A DNA stretch of 64,000 nt, from assembly GCF_020539485.1 (NCBI RefSeq), contig NZ_JACDXU010000002.1, positions 62,001 through 126,000 on the forward strand, given 5' to 3'. Source of the stretch: Fulverythrobacter ferritrahens. Its GTDB lineage: Bacteria; Pseudomonadota; Alphaproteobacteria; Sphingomonadales; Sphingomonadaceae. The translations under genes and the position numbers were made by a program. The notes beneath the pieces are model-generated. The model saw only the letters and a program-made list of their open reading frames with translations, was not told the DNA's origin and did not search any database. Below are positions 27,687 to 36,717 of this stretch, in pieces. Numbering within the stretch: position 1 is the stretch's first letter; each line of letters opens with the position of its first letter.

Positions 27687-27734
27687 CGCCGGATAAATCG
27701 GGCCGGTCGGTTCGACGCATACGCACCGGTCCCG

Positions 27735-27767
27735 GGGCCTCGGCGAAAGCCGGGGCCCTTTTCGTTT
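27735..27767 (+). terminator. Rho-independent terminator after the PRC-barrel gene
   Basis: Stem GGGCCTCGGC (27735-27744) / GCCGGGGCCC (27749-27758) with one G-U pair and a GAAA tetraloop, followed by TTTTCGTTT. Confidence 0.93.
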
Positions 27768-27789
27768 GAGAACGGCGGAAGAAGGGAAA

Positions 27790-27864
<75 letters not shown>

Positions 27865-27976
27865 CAACCATTTCATCTGCGGGGCAGAGACAAAGCCCTG
27901 ACCGGCAGGGGCGCGCTATTGGCGGGGCGCGGGGGGCTTGTCAAGCACTGCCCGGCTGCGGCAATGCCCTTTCACG

Positions 27977-28150
27977 ATGAAGGACGATCCCGCCCCGCTT
28001 TCCCGCGAAGAACGGCTTGCCGCAAAGCTGCGCGAAAACCTGCGCCGCCGCAAAGCCCAGTCCCGCGAAATGGACACCCGCACCGCCACATTCCCGGCCG
28101 ATCAGGAAGGCGAGAACGCCGCCCTTCCCAAAGAGGCTTCGAAAAGCTAG
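27977..28150 (+). CDS. Small basic hypothetical protein
   Basis: 57 residues, charged and helix-rich: LSREERLAAKLRENLRRRKAQSREMDTRT. No membrane segment or signal. The strongly charged first 25 residues suggest a coiled helix. ATG 27977; no good ribosome site is visible, so expression is less certain. It lies 39 bases before gpmA on the same strand. I recognise it only as a small protein of this style; function unknown. Confidence 0.6.
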   Translation: MKDDPAPLSREERLAAKLRENLRRRKAQSREMDTRTATFPADQEGENAALPKEASKS

Positions 28151-28189
28151 GGCGACGTGCTCCCGACCGATCTCAGGAGCAGATTGCCC

Positions 28190-28888
28190 GTGTCCACTCC
28201 CCGCGCCAGCCTTATCCTCGTCCGCCACGGCCAGAGCCAGTGGAACCTGGAGAACCGTTTCACCGGCTGGTGGGACGTCGATCTGACCGATCAGGGAATC
28301 GCCGAAGCACGCGCCGCAGGCGAGCTTCTGGGCGCCAAGGGCCTGCTGCCCACCTGCGCCTTCACCTCGCTGCAGACCCGCGCGATCCGCACGCTGCACA
28401 TCGTGCTGCGCCATTGCGGCCGCCTGTGGATCCCCGAAACCAAGGACTGGCGCCTGAACGAGCGCCACTATGGCGGGCTGACCGGGCTCGACAAGGCAGA
28501 AACCGCCGCCAAGCATGGCGATGAACAGGTGAAGATCTGGCGCCGCAGCTTTGACGTGCCGCCGCCGCCGATGGACCAGGGCGGCCCCTTCGATCTCTCC
28601 GCCGATCCGCGCTATGCCGGAATCGACGTGCCCGCGACCGAAAGCCTGAAGGACACGATCGCGCGCGTACTGCCCTATTACGAAAGCACGATCCTGCCCG
28701 AGCTTGCCGCCGGCAAGACGGTGATCGTGGCGGCGCATGGCAATTCGCTGCGCGCGCTGGTCAAGCACCTGTCTGGCATTTCCGATGCGGACATCACCGG
28801 GCTCGAAATCCCGACCGGCCAGCCGATCGTCTATGATTTCAACGATGCGCTGGTGCCGGGCGAACGGCATTATCTGAAGGACAGGTAA
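28190..28888 (+). CDS. gpmA: 2,3-bisphosphoglycerate-dependent phosphoglycerate mutase
   Basis: Interconverts 3- and 2-phosphoglycerate in glycolysis/gluconeogenesis. 232 residues. The phosphohistidine motif [51 protein letters not shown] and [12 protein letters not shown] are all intact. GTG 28190 is preceded by AGGAG at 10 bases; a GTG 11 codons earlier would be the longer alternative but the family begins near this residue. Head of the run gpmA-purE-purK-folA-ribF. Confidence 0.95.
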   Translation: MSTPRASLILVRHGQSQWNLENRFTGWWDVDLTDQGIAEARAAGELLGAKGLLPTCAFTSLQTRAIRTLHIVLRHCGRLWIPETKDWRLNERHYGGLTGLDKAETAAKHGDEQVKIWRRSFDVPPPPMDQGGPFDLSADPRYAGIDVPATESLKDTIARVLPYYESTILPELAAGKTVIVAAHGNSLRALVKHLSGISDADITGLEIPTGQPIVYDFNDALVPGERHYLKDR

Positions 28889-28889
28889 G

Positions 28890-29399
28890 ATGGGGGAAGC
28901 AACTGCACCGAGTGGGGCCCCGAAAGTGGCGATCATCATGGGCAGCCAGTCCGACTGGCCGACCATGCAATGCGCCGCCAAGGTGCTCGACGATCTGGGC
29001 GTCGCCTATGATGCACGAATCGTATCCGCTCACCGTACGCCGGAACGGATGTTCGATTTCGCCCGTTCGGCCGAACAGCAGGGCTTCCATGTGATCATCG
29101 CGGGCGCTGGCGGCGCGGCGCATCTGCCGGGCATGGTCGCCTCGCTCACGCATCTTCCCGTGCTGGGCGTTCCGGTGAAATCCAAGGCGCTGTCCGGGCA
29201 GGACAGCCTGCTGTCCATCGTGCAGATGCCGGCGGGCATTCCCGTGGGCACGCTGGCCATTGGCGAGGCGGGCGCGACCAATGCGGGGCTTCACGCCGCC
29301 GCGATCCTCGCTTTGTCGGACCCTGCCCTTTCGGACAGGCTGAAGGCCTGGCGCGCGGCCAATACGGCATCGGTGGCTGAAAAGCCTTCCGACGACTGA
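28890..29399 (+). CDS. purE: N5-carboxyaminoimidazole ribonucleotide mutase
   Basis: Class I PurE, moves the carboxyl group from N5-CAIR to C4 to give CAIR in purine synthesis. 169 residues. Signature motifs: [19 protein letters not shown], and [13 protein letters not shown]. It is immediately followed by purK, which makes its substrate; the two are adjacent, as usual. Confidence 0.97.
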   Translation: MGEATAPSGAPKVAIIMGSQSDWPTMQCAAKVLDDLGVAYDARIVSAHRTPERMFDFARSAEQQGFHVIIAGAGGAAHLPGMVASLTHLPVLGVPVKSKALSGQDSLLSIVQMPAGIPVGTLAIGEAGATNAGLHAAAILALSDPALSDRLKAWRAANTASVAEKPSDD

Positions 29400-29410
29400 A
29401 AGCGCAATCC

Positions 29411-30490
29411 ATGCTTCTTCCCGCCACGGTTCTTCCCGGCGCCACGATAGGCATACTCGGTGGCGGCCAGCTTGGCCGCATGATGGCCGTTGCCGCGGCA
29501 CAGCTCGGCTATAATTGCCACATCTACGCCCCCGAGGCGGAAAGCGTGGCGGGCGAGGTTTCCGCGCAGCTGACCCGCGCTGACTGGCACGACATGCAGG
29601 CTCTGGCAGATTTCGCCGATCAGTGCGACGTGATCACCTATGAGTTCGAGAATGTCGCTGCCGGCCCGCTGGCGATGATTGCCGATATCGCGCCCTTGCG
29701 CCCCGGCCCCCGGGTGCTGGAAATCGCCCAGTCGCGCAGCAGCGAAAAGACCTTCGCCACTGCATGCGGCGGGGTGACCGCGCCGTTCGCGCTGGTCGAA
29801 TCGGCGCAGGAACTCGCCGCTGCCATTGCCGAGATCGGCACGCCCTCGATCCTCAAGACCAATCGCCTGGGCTATGACGGCAAGGGCCAGATCCGCCTTT
29901 CCGGCGGGGAAGACGCAGGCCTAGTCTGGCAGGAAATCGGCGGCCAGCCTTGCGTGCTGGAAGGCTTCGTTACTTTCGCGGCAGAATTCTCCGTGATTCT
30001 GGTGCGCGGGCTGGATGGCGAAGTCCGCTTCTGGGACAGCGCGCAGAATGTCCATGTCGGCGGAATCCTGGCAACCTCCACCCTGCCCGCATCGCAAGTG
30101 GTGCTGCAACAGGTGGCAGAGGCCCGCCACTTCGCCTCGCGCATGGCGGAAGAGCTGGACTATGTCGGCGTCCTCTCCTGCGAATTCTTCGCCACGGCGG
30201 AAGGCCCGGTATTCAACGAAATGGCGCCCCGGGTGCATAATTCAGGCCACTGGACCATCGAAGGCGCGGAAACGAGCCAGTTCGAGAACCACATCCGCGC
30301 GATCTGCGGCCTGCCGCTGGGCAATACGGCGCTGGCGGGACGACACGTAGTGATGCGCAACCTCATCGGCGATGAGGCGCTGGACGTGCTGCCGATCCTT
30401 GCCGACGGGGCGAACCACCTCCACCTCTATGGCAAGAGCGAGGCACGTGGAGGGCGCAAGATGGGCCATGTGACCAAGGTGATCCGCTGA
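29411..30490 (+). CDS. purK: N5-carboxyaminoimidazole ribonucleotide synthase
   Basis: ATP-grasp enzyme making N5-CAIR from AIR, bicarbonate and ATP. 359 residues. GILGGGQLGRMMA at the N-terminus, SILKTNRLGYDGKGQIRL, and EMAPRVHNSGHWTIEG near the active site are characteristic. Follows purE by 11 bases; the stop overlaps the folA start (TGATG). Confidence 0.97.
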   Translation: MLLPATVLPGATIGILGGGQLGRMMAVAAAQLGYNCHIYAPEAESVAGEVSAQLTRADWHDMQALADFADQCDVITYEFENVAAGPLAMIADIAPLRPGPRVLEIAQSRSSEKTFATACGGVTAPFALVESAQELAAAIAEIGTPSILKTNRLGYDGKGQIRLSGGEDAGLVWQEIGGQPCVLEGFVTFAAEFSVILVRGLDGEVRFWDSAQNVHVGGILATSTLPASQVVLQQVAEARHFASRMAEELDYVGVLSCEFFATAEGPVFNEMAPRVHNSGHWTIEGAETSQFENHIRAICGLPLGNTALAGRHVVMRNLIGDEALDVLPILADGANHLHLYGKSEARGGRKMGHVTKVIR

Positions 30491-30978
30491 TGGCGCGGGA
30501 TGTCGTCTTCATCGTCGCACGCGGCAGCAATGGCGTGATTGCGCGTGACGGTCAGGTGCCATGGCAGATTTCCGCGGATCTGCGCCGCTTCAAGCGGCTG
30601 ACCATGGGCACGCCCATGGTGATGGGCCGCAAGACTTTCGAGAGCCTGCCCGGCCTGCTGCCCGGCCGCCGCCACATCGTCCTCACGCGCGATAAAGCAT
30701 GGCAGGCCGAAGGGGCGGAAGTGGCGCATTCAGTGGAACAGGCGCTGGATATGGCCGGCGAAGGCGATGTCTCCATCATCGGCGGGGCGGAAATCTTTGC
30801 CCTGTTCCTGCCGCTCGCCACGCGCTTCGAACTCACCGAAGTGCATGAAGAAGATACGCAGGGCGATGTGACCATGCCCTATCCCGGCCCCGAATGGCAC
30901 GAAGTGGCGCGCGAGGAGCATCCCGCCGCCGACGGCTGGCCCCCTTACGCTTTCGTCACATTGGAGAAACGCCCCTGA
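30490..30978 (+). CDS. folA: Dihydrofolate reductase
   Basis: Reduces dihydrofolate to tetrahydrofolate with NADPH; target of trimethoprim. 162 residues. The catalytic Asp lies in VPWQISADLRRFKRLT; MGRKTFESLP and SIIGGAEIF are NADPH-site motifs. Start overlaps purK (TGATG) and stop overlaps ribF (TGATG), so the three are coupled. Confidence 0.97.
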   Translation: MARDVVFIVARGSNGVIARDGQVPWQISADLRRFKRLTMGTPMVMGRKTFESLPGLLPGRRHIVLTRDKAWQAEGAEVAHSVEQALDMAGEGDVSIIGGAEIFALFLPLATRFELTEVHEEDTQGDVTMPYPGPEWHEVAREEHPAADGWPPYAFVTLEKRP

Positions 30979-31901
30979 TGCGCCTCGACCACCGCCAGCC
31001 GATCCCCGAAAACCTGCGCGGCGCGATCGTGGCGCTGGGCAATTTCGACGGCTTCCATCTGGGCCATCAGGCCGTGGTCCGTGAGGCGGTGGAATGGGCG
31101 CGCAGCGAAGGCCGCCCCGCGATCATCGCAACCTTCGATCCGCATCCGGTGCGCCATTTCGCGCCGCATGTGCCACCCTTCCGCCTCACCACGCTGGACC
31201 AACGCGAGGAATTGTTCGCCGCCGCCGGGGCGGACGCCATGCTGGTGTTCCATTTCGATGACGAGCTGGCCACCACCCATGCCGACGATTTCGTCTGCAC
31301 CCTGCTGGCCCAGCGCATCGGCGCGGCAGGCGTGGTGACGGGAGAGGATTTCACCTTCGGCAAGGGCCGCGACGGCAATCGCGAAACGCTGGTGGCGCTG
31401 GGTCAGGCCAAGGGCATCGCCGCGCGCGCCGTGCCGGCCGTGATGGAAAGCGGCATGATCGTATCGTCCAGCCGTATCCGCGATTCGCTGAAGGCCGGCG
31501 AATGCGAAGTGGCCGCGCGCCTGTTGACTCGCCCCTTCGCCGTGCGCGGCACTGTCCAGCATGGTGACAAGCGCGGCCGCGAAATCGGCTTTCCCACCGC
31601 CAACATGGCGCTGGGCGCCTATCTGCGCCCCCGCTTCGGCATCTATGCGATCACCGGCACGGTGCTGGATACGGGCGAGCAGCTGAAAGGCGCCGCCAAT
31701 ATCGGCATCCGCCCGCAATTCGAGCCGCCGATCGAGCTGCTGGAGCCGCATTTCTTCGATTTCTCCGCCGATCTCTATGGCCGCGAGGTGGAAGTGCAGT
31801 TCCGCCACTTCCTGCGGCCGGAAGCGAAGTTCGATTCACTCGACGCGCTGATTGCCCAGATGAACCGCGACTGCGACCGCGCACGCGAGCTTCTGAAATG
31901 A
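30978..31901 (+). CDS. ribF: Bifunctional riboflavin kinase/FAD synthetase
   Basis: Makes FMN and FAD from riboflavin. 307 residues. Nucleotidyltransferase domain first (ALGNFDGFHLGHQAVV, TGEDFTFGKGRDGN, SSSRIRDSLKAG), then flavokinase (RGTVQHGDKRGREIGFPTANM, GAANIGIRP). ATG 30978 overlaps the folA stop; the longer open frame upstream lies inside folA. Followed with ATGA overlap by a GNAT gene. Confidence 0.97.
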   Translation: MRLDHRQPIPENLRGAIVALGNFDGFHLGHQAVVREAVEWARSEGRPAIIATFDPHPVRHFAPHVPPFRLTTLDQREELFAAAGADAMLVFHFDDELATTHADDFVCTLLAQRIGAAGVVTGEDFTFGKGRDGNRETLVALGQAKGIAARAVPAVMESGMIVSSSRIRDSLKAGECEVAARLLTRPFAVRGTVQHGDKRGREIGFPTANMALGAYLRPRFGIYAITGTVLDTGEQLKGAANIGIRPQFEPPIELLEPHFFDFSADLYGREVEVQFRHFLRPEAKFDSLDALIAQMNRDCDRARELLK

Positions 31902-32470
31902 CCGCAATCCCCGTGCTGGAAACCGAGCGGCTGGTGCTGCGCGGCTTCCAGCCTTCGGACAGGGAGCCGTTCATGGCGGCCCTGGCGAAGGACGAATTTG
32001 CCCGCACCATCTCGCGCGAAGGGCGCGCCCTCAATCGCGAGGAAGCCTGGCGCTCCATGGCGCTGGTCAATGGCAGCTGGTCGCTCGAAGGCTTCGGCAA
32101 TTGGGTGGTAACGCTGAAAGGCTGCGACAAGCCGATCGGCCGTCTGGGGCCCTTCGCCCCGCCGGGCTGGCCCGATTTCGAAGTGGGCTGGGCGATTTTC
32201 CCCGAGCACCAAAGGCGCGGCTATGCCGTGGAAGGCGCCGCCGCCGCGCTGGTGTGGTGCAAGGAAGCGCTGGGGCATGACCGGGTGGTGCATTGCATCC
32301 TCAAGGGCAATGAAGGCAGCGAACGCACCGCGGCCGCGCTCGGATCACGCCCCGTGCGGGACTGGAGCCCACCCTGGGGCGGCGATCTGACCTTCTGGGA
32401 AACGCGCTGGGATAATTTCATCCGCAGCGGGCCATATGCGCGATTGATCGACTGGCGCACCGCCAGATAA
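31898..32470 (+). CDS. GNAT-family N-acetyltransferase (RimJ/RimL-like)
   Basis: 190 residues. LETERLVLRGFQPSD is the typical start of the RimJ/L group; VGWAIFPEHQRRGYAVEGAAAAL contains the acetyl-CoA P-loop (QRRGYA). Substrate unknown; relatives acetylate ribosomal or small-molecule amines. Start overlaps the ribF stop (ATGA), consistent with co-transcription. Confidence 0.9.
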   Translation: MTAIPVLETERLVLRGFQPSDREPFMAALAKDEFARTISREGRALNREEAWRSMALVNGSWSLEGFGNWVVTLKGCDKPIGRLGPFAPPGWPDFEVGWAIFPEHQRRGYAVEGAAAALVWCKEALGHDRVVHCILKGNEGSERTAAALGSRPVRDWSPPWGGDLTFWETRWDNFIRSGPYARLIDWRTAR

Positions 32471-32495
32471 AAGCCTCCTTCCAAAGGGGGAATTC

Positions 32496-33551
32496 ATGAA
32501 GGGCATTTGGCGAATCGGGCTCAGCGGGGCCGCATTGGTGCTGGCATTGGGATTTGTGGGCCTGACCTTCACCAATGCGAGCTGGCTGGCCGATACACCG
32601 CGCGGCACCCCGTGGAAGGTCGCCCATCGCGGTATCGGGCAATATGCGGCAGGCCCCGGCCCCAATGGCTGCGACGCCATGCAGATAGAGCCGCCAGTGC
32701 ATGATTTCATCGAGAACACGCTGGCCTCCCTCTCGCAGGCCCGGCGGCTGGGCGCGGGGATGCTGGCGGTGGACCTTGTCCCCACGGCCGATGGCAAATT
32801 CGCGATCTTCCGCGATGAAGCGCTCGATTGCCGGACCAATGGCGAGGGGCCCGTGCGCGGCAAGACGATGGAGGAGCTGAAGCAGCTCGATATCGGCTAT
32901 GGCTATACGGCCGATGGTGGCAAGACCTTCCCCCTGCGCGGCAAGGGCCTGAGCGCCATGCCTTCGCTGGACGATCTGCTGGCTGCCTTCCCCGATACGC
33001 CGCTCCTGTTCAATCTGAACGGCTTCACTCCCGCCGATGTAGATCTGCTGGCCCGCACGCTGCGAGGATCTTTGCGCGACATGGACAATCCGCGGGACGG
33101 CTTTTCCGGCAGCACCACCGCGATCCACCGGATTTCGGAACATTTCCCCAAGGCCTGGAGCTGGAGTGTGGAGCAGGCGAAGGCTTGCCGGGACGATTAC
33201 ATGCTGACCGGCTGGACCGGCATCCTGCCCGAAAGCTGCGAAGGCGGCACCATGCTGGTGACGATGGAGAACAGCTTCTTCCTGTGGGGCTGGCCCAATC
33301 GCCTGATCGGGCGGATGGAGGCAGAAGGCGGGCGAATCGTGATTGCCCCGCCCGCCCGCGACAATTCGCCGCTGGGCGGCCTGTCCCTGCCCGAACAGAT
33401 CGGGGAGATTCCCTCCACCTTCAACGGCTATATCTGGATCGACGATATGTGGACCGTGGGCCCCGCCCTGCATCCCTCGCTCGACAAAAGGCGCGAGGAT
33501 GAAATCAAGCGTGCCGAAGCCGGGCTGGAGAAGCGCCGGGCAGCGCAATAA
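32496..33551 (+). CDS. GDPD-like protein, active-site residues altered
   Basis: 351 residues. N-terminal hydrophobic segment, then a glycerophosphodiester phosphodiesterase-like barrel. The first His (VAHRGIG) and ENTLAS are present, but where the family has E-x-D and later HD, this protein reads AVDLVP and FRDEALDCR (Val for Glu, Arg for His). The following TVDIGYGYTADGG-type stretch and LRGKGLSAMPSLDDLL confirm the family. It is therefore probably an inactive or changed enzyme. It lies between a GNAT gene and ileS, on the same strand. Confidence 0.8.
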   Translation: MKGIWRIGLSGAALVLALGFVGLTFTNASWLADTPRGTPWKVAHRGIGQYAAGPGPNGCDAMQIEPPVHDFIENTLASLSQARRLGAGMLAVDLVPTADGKFAIFRDEALDCRTNGEGPVRGKTMEELKQLDIGYGYTADGGKTFPLRGKGLSAMPSLDDLLAAFPDTPLLFNLNGFTPADVDLLARTLRGSLRDMDNPRDGFSGSTTAIHRISEHFPKAWSWSVEQAKACRDDYMLTGWTGILPESCEGGTMLVTMENSFFLWGWPNRLIGRMEAEGGRIVIAPPARDNSPLGGLSLPEQIGEIPSTFNGYIWIDDMWTVGPALHPSLDKRREDEIKRAEAGLEKRRAAQ

Positions 33552-33561
33552 TCCTTGAAAA

Positions 33562-33612
33562 AACCGGCGGCGGCCATCGGGCAGCGCGCGGATAGTCTTT
33601 ATCACGCCGGTT
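33562..33612 (+). terminator. Inverted repeat before ileS
   Basis: AACCGGCG (33562-33569) pairs with CGCCGGTT (33605-33612) across a 35-base loop; TCTTT follows. It could terminate the upstream run or act in the ileS leader. Weak. Confidence 0.35.
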
Positions 33613-33633
33613 CTTTGCTCTAACGGCCCATCC

Positions 33634-36597
33634 ATGTCAGAACAGCGCGATTATCGTCCCACGGTTTTCCTTCCGAAGACCGATTTCCCGATGAAGGCCG
33701 GCCTCCCCCAGAAGGAGCCGGGCATTCTTGCGCGCTGGCAGGCCGAAGGGCTGTATGAAAAGCTGCGCGCCGCCCGCGCAGGCGTGGAAAAGTTCATCCT
33801 GCACGATGGCCCGCCCTATGCGAATGGCGACATGCATATCGGCCATGCGCTGAACCACATCCTGAAGGACATGGTGGTCCGCACCCAGAGCCTGCTGGGC
33901 AAGGACGCGCCCTATGTGCCCGGCTGGGACTGCCACGGCCTGCCCATCGAGTGGAAGGTCGAGGAAGAATACCGCAAGAAGAAGAAAAACAAGGACGAGG
34001 TTCCCGCCAAGGAATTCCGCGCCGAATGCCGCGCCTATGCCCAGAACTGGGTGAATGTGCAGCGCGAACAGCTCAAGCGCCTGGGCGTGAATGGCGATTG
34101 GGACCATCCCTATCTGACCATGGATTTCCAGGCCGAAGCCACCATCGTGGGCGAGCTGCTGAAATTCGCGGAAGCCGGAATGATCTATCGCGGCGCCAAG
34201 CCGGTGATGTGGTCGCCCGTCGAAAAGACGGCGCTGGCCGAGGCCGAGGTGGAATATGAGGACATCACCTCCACCCAGATCGACGTGGCCTTCGAGATCA
34301 TAGCAGCGCCAAATGCACCCGAGTTGGTCGGTGCTTATGCGGTGATCTGGACGACGACGCCTTGGACAATCCCGGTGAACCAGGCTTTGGCCTATGGGCC
34401 GGACGTCGACTATTCGTTGATTTCCTCGGGCGGGAAAAAGTTTGTCGTCGCCAATAAACTTCTTGGGGAGTTCGCCAAGCGAGCGCTGGACTCCGTGGAC
34501 ACCGAACGACCCATTTCGTCCAACGCATTTCAACACGCAGCCGCCCGCCATCCGATCTACAACTACCTTCGTCATTCCCGCGCAGGCGGGAATCCAGAGG
34601 CGACGGCTGAGCTGGATCCCCGCCTGCGCGGGGATGACGAAATTGGCGGCAGACTGAGCGACGAGGAATGGGAACGCGCGCTGGAATTCTACGCCCGCCC
34701 GCGCCCCTTCCTGCCCGGCGACTTCGTCACCACCGAAAGCGGCACCGGCCTCGTCCATATGGCTCCCGACCATGGCGAGGACGATTTCGACCTGTGCAAG
34801 GCGCATGGCATCAATCCGGTCTTCGCCGTGGAAGGCGATGGCCGTTACCGTGCCGACTGGCCATGGCTGGGCGGACAGGGATCGGTCATCAATCCCAAGT
34901 TCAACGCGCCTGACGGGCCGATCTGCACCGACCTCAAGCTCGCTGGAGGTCTGCTGGCAGCGTCCACAGACTATCAACATTCTTATCCACACAGCTGGCG
35001 CAGCAAGGCCAAGGTGATCTTCCGCTGCACGCCGCAGTGGTTCGTGCCGATGGACAAGCCGCTGGCAACGCTGGAGTTTCCTGTAGCTCCGCTGGAAGGC
35101 GTGGGCGGCGCAGTCGCGGCGGCGGTTTCCGCCAGCACCGGCACCCTGCGCGAAGTGGCGCTGCAGGCCATTTCCGACACGCGCTGGGTGCCCGAAAAGG
35201 GCGAAAACCGCATCCGCTCGATGGTGGAGGGCCGCCCGGACTGGGTGCTTTCGCGTCAGCGCGCCTGGGGCGTGCCGATCACCCTGTTCGTCGATCGCAA
35301 GAGCGGCCAGTATCTCAACGATCCGGCCGTCAATGCCCGCATCGTTGCCGCCGTGCGCGAACAGGGCGTGGATGCCTGGGACGACGAGAACGCGCAGACC
35401 CTGCTCGGCAACGACTACAAGCTCGAGGATTACGAGCGGATCACCGACATTCTGGACGTGTGGTTCGATTCGGGCAGCACCCATGCCTTCGTGCTGGAAA
35501 GCGGCCGCTGGCCCGAATTACTGCGCCCCGAAGGCTATGAAGGCCCGCCGGCGGACCTCTATCTGGAAGGCAGCGACCAGCATCGCGGCTGGTTCCAGTC
35601 CTCCCTGCTGGAAAGCTGCGCCACGCGCGGCCATGCGCCCTACAAAGCGGTTCTGACCCACGGCTTCACCATGGATCAGAAGGGCATGAAAATGTCCAAG
35701 TCGCTCGGCAACACCGTCAGCCCCCTGAAGGTGATGGAGCAATATGGCGCGGACATCATCCGCCTGTGGGCTCTCTCGGTCGATTATACCGAGGATCACC
35801 GCATCGGGGACGAGATCCTCAAGGGCGTGGCGGACCAGTATCGCAAGCTGCGCAACACTTTCCGCTATCTGCTGGGCGCGCTGGACGGCTTTTCCGAGGA
35901 GGAACGCCTGCCGGCAGACCAGATGCCGGAGCTGGAACGCTATATGCTGGCCCTGCTGCGCGATCTCGATACCGAGCTGCGCCGCGCGACCGACGCCTTC
36001 GATTTCAACGCCTATGTCCGCGCGCTGACGGATTTCTGCAACGAAGATCTCTCGGCCTTCTTCTTCGATATCCGCAAGGACTGCCTCTATTGCGATGCGC
36101 CTGCTGACCCGAAGCGCCGCGCCTATCGCACAGTGCTGGACACTCTGTTCCACGCCCTGATCCGCTATGCCGCGCCGGTGCTGGTCTTCACTTCGGAAGA
36201 AGTATGGCAGAGCCGCTATCCGGGCAGCGACAGCGTTCACCTGCTGGTCTGGCCGGAACTGCCGGAAGCGCATGCCGATGTGGTGAAATGGCGAGAAATG
36301 CGTGCGCTACGTCAACGAGTGAGCGAAGCAATTGAGCCTCTACGTCGGGAAAAGGTGATCGGCTCCAGCCTCGAAGCGGAAGTGATTGTCTCGGATTTGG
36401 AAGCGATCCTTGGCAATTACCGCGATGTCGATCTGGCTGAATTGTTTATCACGGCGTCAGTCACTCCCGTACAGGGGGCTGATATGGCGGTCGTTCGCAC
36501 CACCAAACACAAATGCGGCCGCTGCTGGCGTCACCTCCCGGAAGTCACCGAAGATGGCGCGCTCTGCAATCGCTGTGACGAGGTGGTGAATGGCTGA
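33634..36597 (+). CDS. ileS: Isoleucyl-tRNA synthetase
   Basis: Charges tRNA-Ile and edits valine. 987 residues. HIGH motif GDMHIGHALN, KMSKS motif KGMKMSKSLGN, editing (CP1) motif TTTPWTIP with ESGTGLVHMAPDHGEDDF, and a C-terminal zinc domain KCGRCWRHL...LCNRCDE are intact, so it should be active. Residues about 312-336 (LRHSRAGGNPEATAEL...LRGDDE) are encoded by an inserted palindromic repeat, making the gene longer than usual. Codon use changes near 34300-34570 and 36296-36470. First of the ileS-lspA-lipoprotein run. Confidence 0.96.
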   Translation: MSEQRDYRPTVFLPKTDFPMKAGLPQKEPGILARWQAEGLYEKLRAARAGVEKFILHDGPPYANGDMHIGHALNHILKDMVVRTQSLLGKDAPYVPGWDCHGLPIEWKVEEEYRKKKKNKDEVPAKEFRAECRAYAQNWVNVQREQLKRLGVNGDWDHPYLTMDFQAEATIVGELLKFAEAGMIYRGAKPVMWSPVEKTALAEAEVEYEDITSTQIDVAFEIIAAPNAPELVGAYAVIWTTTPWTIPVNQALAYGPDVDYSLISSGGKKFVVANKLLGEFAKRALDSVDTERPISSNAFQHAAARHPIYNYLRHSRAGGNPEATAELDPRLRGDDEIGGRLSDEEWERALEFYARPRPFLPGDFVTTESGTGLVHMAPDHGEDDFDLCKAHGINPVFAVEGDGRYRADWPWLGGQGSVINPKFNAPDGPICTDLKLAGGLLAASTDYQHSYPHSWRSKAKVIFRCTPQWFVPMDKPLATLEFPVAPLEGVGGAVAAAVSASTGTLREVALQAISDTRWVPEKGENRIRSMVEGRPDWVLSRQRAWGVPITLFVDRKSGQYLNDPAVNARIVAAVREQGVDAWDDENAQTLLGNDYKLEDYERITDILDVWFDSGSTHAFVLESGRWPELLRPEGYEGPPADLYLEGSDQHRGWFQSSLLESCATRGHAPYKAVLTHGFTMDQKGMKMSKSLGNTVSPLKVMEQYGADIIRLWALSVDYTEDHRIGDEILKGVADQYRKLRNTFRYLLGALDGFSEEERLPADQMPELERYMLALLRDLDTELRRATDAFDFNAYVRALTDFCNEDLSAFFFDIRKDCLYCDAPADPKRRAYRTVLDTLFHALIRYAAPVLVFTSEEVWQSRYPGSDSVHLLVWPELPEAHADVVKWREMRALRQRVSEAIEPLRREKVIGSSLEAEVIVSDLEAILGNYRDVDLAELFITASVTPVQGADMAVVRTTKHKCGRCWRHLPEVTEDGALCNRCDEVVNG
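34568..34641 (+). repeat. Palindromic repeat inserted in frame in ileS
   Basis: Imperfect 30-bp terminal inverted repeats (34568-34597 and 34612-34641) around a 14-base loop. Left arm starts TTCGTCATTCCCGCGCAGG; the right arm ends GGGGATGACGAA. This matches the widely dispersed 'CGTCATTCCCGC...GGGAATCCA' palindromic family known from many Proteobacteria. It adds about 25 codons without a stop. See findings. Confidence 0.9.
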
Positions 36598-36606
36598 CCT
36601 TCCCAT

Positions 36607-36699
36607 TCGTCACCCTGAACTTGTTTCATGGTCCATTCATCCTTTCGCGGCGACAGGCCCGGAGGCGCGATGGATGCTGAAACGAGTTCAGCATGACGA
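36607..36699 (+). repeat. Dispersed palindromic repeat between ileS and lspA
   Basis: Left arm TCGTCACCCTGAACTTGTTTC (continuing to about 36640) and right arm about 36669-36699, whose reverse complement begins TCGTCATGCTGAACTCGTTTC. The arms are about 80% identical, consistent with a second family of intergenic palindromic repeats. About 93 bp; no coding. Confidence 0.8.
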
Positions 36700-36717
36700 C
36701 AAAGGATTTGGCTCGCT

